Below are positions 62,586-64,000 of a stretch of 64,000 nt of DNA, in pieces. The notes under the pieces were generated by a model that did no database searches, was not told the origin of the DNA, and saw nothing but the letters and a program-made list of their open reading frames with translations. The first letter of the stretch is position 1. Each line of letters opens with the position of its first letter. Both the position numbers and the translations under genes were made by a program. Source of the DNA: Castellaniella denitrificans (lineage in GTDB: Bacteria; Pseudomonadota; Gammaproteobacteria; Burkholderiales; Burkholderiaceae_B); NCBI RefSeq assembly GCF_027214045.1, contig NZ_JAPWHE010000007.1, positions 62,001 through 126,000 on the forward strand, given 5' to 3'.

Positions 62586-63605
62586 ATGAATCACACCATG
62601 CTTGCCGCGATCGCGGAATCCGCCCAGACACCGCTGGCCTTGCGTCATATCCCCAGCCCCTCCCCGGCCAAAGGGCGGGTGCTGGTCAAAGTCCATGCCG
62701 CAGGGGTCAATCCTCTCGATGTCAAGATCGCAGCGGGCGCCGCCGCCCATGCCCGTCAGGCGTTGCCCGCGGTGCTTGGCCTGGATCTGGCCGGCACCGT
62801 CGTCGAGTCGGGAGAAGCGGTCAATGACTTTTCCCCGGGCGACGAGGTCTTCGGGATGGCGGGCGGGATTGGCGGCGCCCAGGGCGCCATGGCCGAATAC
62901 ATTGCGGTCGACGCACGGCTGCTGGCGCTGAAGCCTCGTACATCGGACATGCGCGAGGCGGCCGCATTGCCTCTGGCATTCATCACCGCGTGGGAAGGCC
63001 TGGTGGATCGCGCCAATGTCCGTGCCGGCCAGCGTGTGCTGGTTCATGGCGGCGCGGGCGGAGTCGGTCATGTCGCCGTGCAACTGGCCAAGGCCCAAGG
63101 CGCCGACGTCTATGCCACCGGGTCGGCGGACAGTCTCGACTTCATCCGCTCATTGGGGGCCACGGCAATCGACTATCAGCTGGAGAGTCCGGATGATTAC
63201 ATCGAGCGGCATACGGCGGGAGAAGGTTTCGACATCGTCTACGATACGGTTGGAGGCAGTACGCTGGACGCGTCGTTCAAGGCCGTGAAGGCCTATTCGG
63301 GGCATGTCGTGAGCTGTCTGGGATGGGGGCGGCACAGTCTTGCACCGCTGTCGTTCAAGGGCGCGACCTACTCGGGCGTATTCACTTTGATGCCATTGCT
63401 GACCGGCAAGGGGCGTGGACACCATGGCGCGATATTACGCGCCGCGGCCGCGTTGGTGGATGCCGGGCGGCTGAAGATCAGGGTGGATCGGCATCCTTAT
63501 CAACTGCACGAGGTCAACGAGGCATTTCGCCAGGTCGAGGAAGGCAGGGGCAAGGGCAAGACGGTCATTTCGATGCCGGCAGACCGTTCCGCCGCGCCGC
63601 AATGA
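62586..63605 (+). CDS. Zinc-type alcohol dehydrogenase-like / quinone oxidoreductase
   Basis: This 339-residue medium-chain dehydrogenase/reductase has a GroES-like N-terminal domain (GRVLVKVHAAGVNPLDVKIAAG; LGLDLAGTVVESG) and a Rossmann NADP-binding domain (VLVHGGAGGVGHVAVQLAKAQGADVYATG). The zinc-binding cysteines of alcohol dehydrogenases are absent, placing it with quinone oxidoreductase-like enzymes. ATG 62586 is 11 nt after AGAGG. A divergent LysR gene probably regulates it in response to a quinone or electrophile; the substrate is not known. Confidence 0.85.
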   Translation: MNHTMLAAIAESAQTPLALRHIPSPSPAKGRVLVKVHAAGVNPLDVKIAAGAAAHARQALPAVLGLDLAGTVVESGEAVNDFSPGDEVFGMAGGIGGAQGAMAEYIAVDARLLALKPRTSDMREAAALPLAFITAWEGLVDRANVRAGQRVLVHGGAGGVGHVAVQLAKAQGADVYATGSADSLDFIRSLGATAIDYQLESPDDYIERHTAGEGFDIVYDTVGGSTLDASFKAVKAYSGHVVSCLGWGRHSLAPLSFKGATYSGVFTLMPLLTGKGRGHHGAILRAAAALVDAGRLKIRVDRHPYQLHEVNEAFRQVEEGRGKGKTVISMPADRSAAPQ

Positions 63606-63684
63606 GCCGCGACCGGCCTGTCCGGCGCGCGCCCGGCAAGCGGACCCATCCGGGTCAGCCCGCCGTGGCGGTTCCCCGGCCTGG

Positions 63685-64000
63685 CTATTCCTTGCGCGCC
63701 GTCTGATCCAGCACCCGCTGCGCCTCGATGCGCACGCGTTCGGGCGCGGTGCCGCCGATGTGCTTGCGGGCGGCGACCGAACCCTCGAGCGTCAGCACCT
63801 CGAACACGTCGTCCTGGATGTCGGCATGGAAGCCGCGCAGTTCGTCCAGGGACAGGTCGGCCAGATCGCAGCCGCGCTGTTCGCAGGAACGCACCGCCAG
63901 CGCCACGGTCTCGTGCGCGTCGCGGAAGGGCACGCCGCGCTTGACCAGGTAGTCGGCCAGATCGGTGGCGGTCGCGTAGCCCTGCAGCGCGGCGGCGCGC
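63685..64000 (-). CDS. argH: Argininosuccinate lyase, C-terminal fragment
   Basis: The last 105 codons of a gene entering from the right edge read [22 protein letters not shown], then [29 protein letters not shown], which is the C-terminal domain of ArgH. The enzyme splits argininosuccinate to arginine and fumarate in arginine synthesis. The start and catalytic signature are outside the window. The 79 bp between it and the convergent oxidoreductase gene show no clear feature. Confidence 0.93.
   Translation of the reverse strand, partial: RAAALQGYATATDLADYLVKRGVPFRDAHETVALAVRSCEQRGCDLADLSLDELRGFHADIQDDVFEVLTLEGSVAARKHIGGTAPERVRIEAQRVLDQTARKE

Overview
The window is gene-dense, high-GC bacterial DNA with mostly Shine-Dalgarno-led genes, many 4-bp ATGA/GTGA overlaps and very short spacers. 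Gene content and order (pmd-type protocatechuate 4,5-cleavage operon, recC-recB-recD, surE-pcm-nlpD, Rieske vanillate demethylase, LysR/AraC/MarR regulators) point to a betaproteobacterium of the order Burkholderiales, most likely family Alcaligenaceae (Bordetella/Achromobacter/Castellaniella-like). This assignment rests on recognised protein families, not on a database search.

Region 1 (1-25.4 kb) is a catabolic island for lignin-type aromatic acids. After the end of a DctB/DctD-like two-component system come pobA (4-hydroxybenzoate to protocatechuate) and a first ligAB-like extradiol dioxygenase, each divergent from its own AraC-type regulator. They are followed by an alpha/beta hydrolase divergent from a MarR regulator, vanAB (vanillate to protocatechuate), a lone branched-chain-type substrate-binding protein, and an aldo/keto reductase paired with a 6-phosphogluconate-dehydrogenase-like protein. 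A LysR regulator is then divergent from the full meta-cleavage operon: 4-oxalomesaconate tautomerase, hydratase, CHA aldolase, PDC hydrolase, dioxygenase alpha and beta, and CHMS dehydrogenase. A complete ABC importer follows directly (SBP, LivH, LivM, LivG, LivF). Together these genes can take vanillate and 4-hydroxybenzoate through protocatechuate to pyruvate and oxaloacetate. The LivF ATPase carries an extra C-terminal hemerythrin-like di-iron domain, the most unusual protein in the window.

Region 2 (25.4-34.6 kb) holds a BenE-type benzoate transporter, a patch of GC-rich dispersed repeats, a degenerate-EAL/HDOD signalling protein, a class V aminotransferase, TenA, a BaeSR-like two-component system with a Spy-like periplasmic protein, an NlpC/P60 lipoprotein and the YggS PLP-binding protein.

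Region 3 (34.7-54 kb) holds recC-recB-recD, an acyl-CoA synthetase, the NnrDE NAD(P)HX repair enzyme, a HAD phosphatase, an in-frame TadA-LdcA fusion, a YbiT-type ABC-F protein, YigZ, a thioredoxin, a second copy of the dispersed repeat and an AzgA-type purine permease.

Region 4 (53.9-64 kb) is housekeeping: tsaD, plsY, surE-pcm-nlpD, a DEDDy exonuclease and rlmD, with no rpoS after nlpD. A major facilitator transporter, a LysR/quinone-oxidoreductase divergent pair and the 3' end of argH close the window. No tRNA, rRNA, CRISPR array, prophage or complete insertion sequence was recognised.
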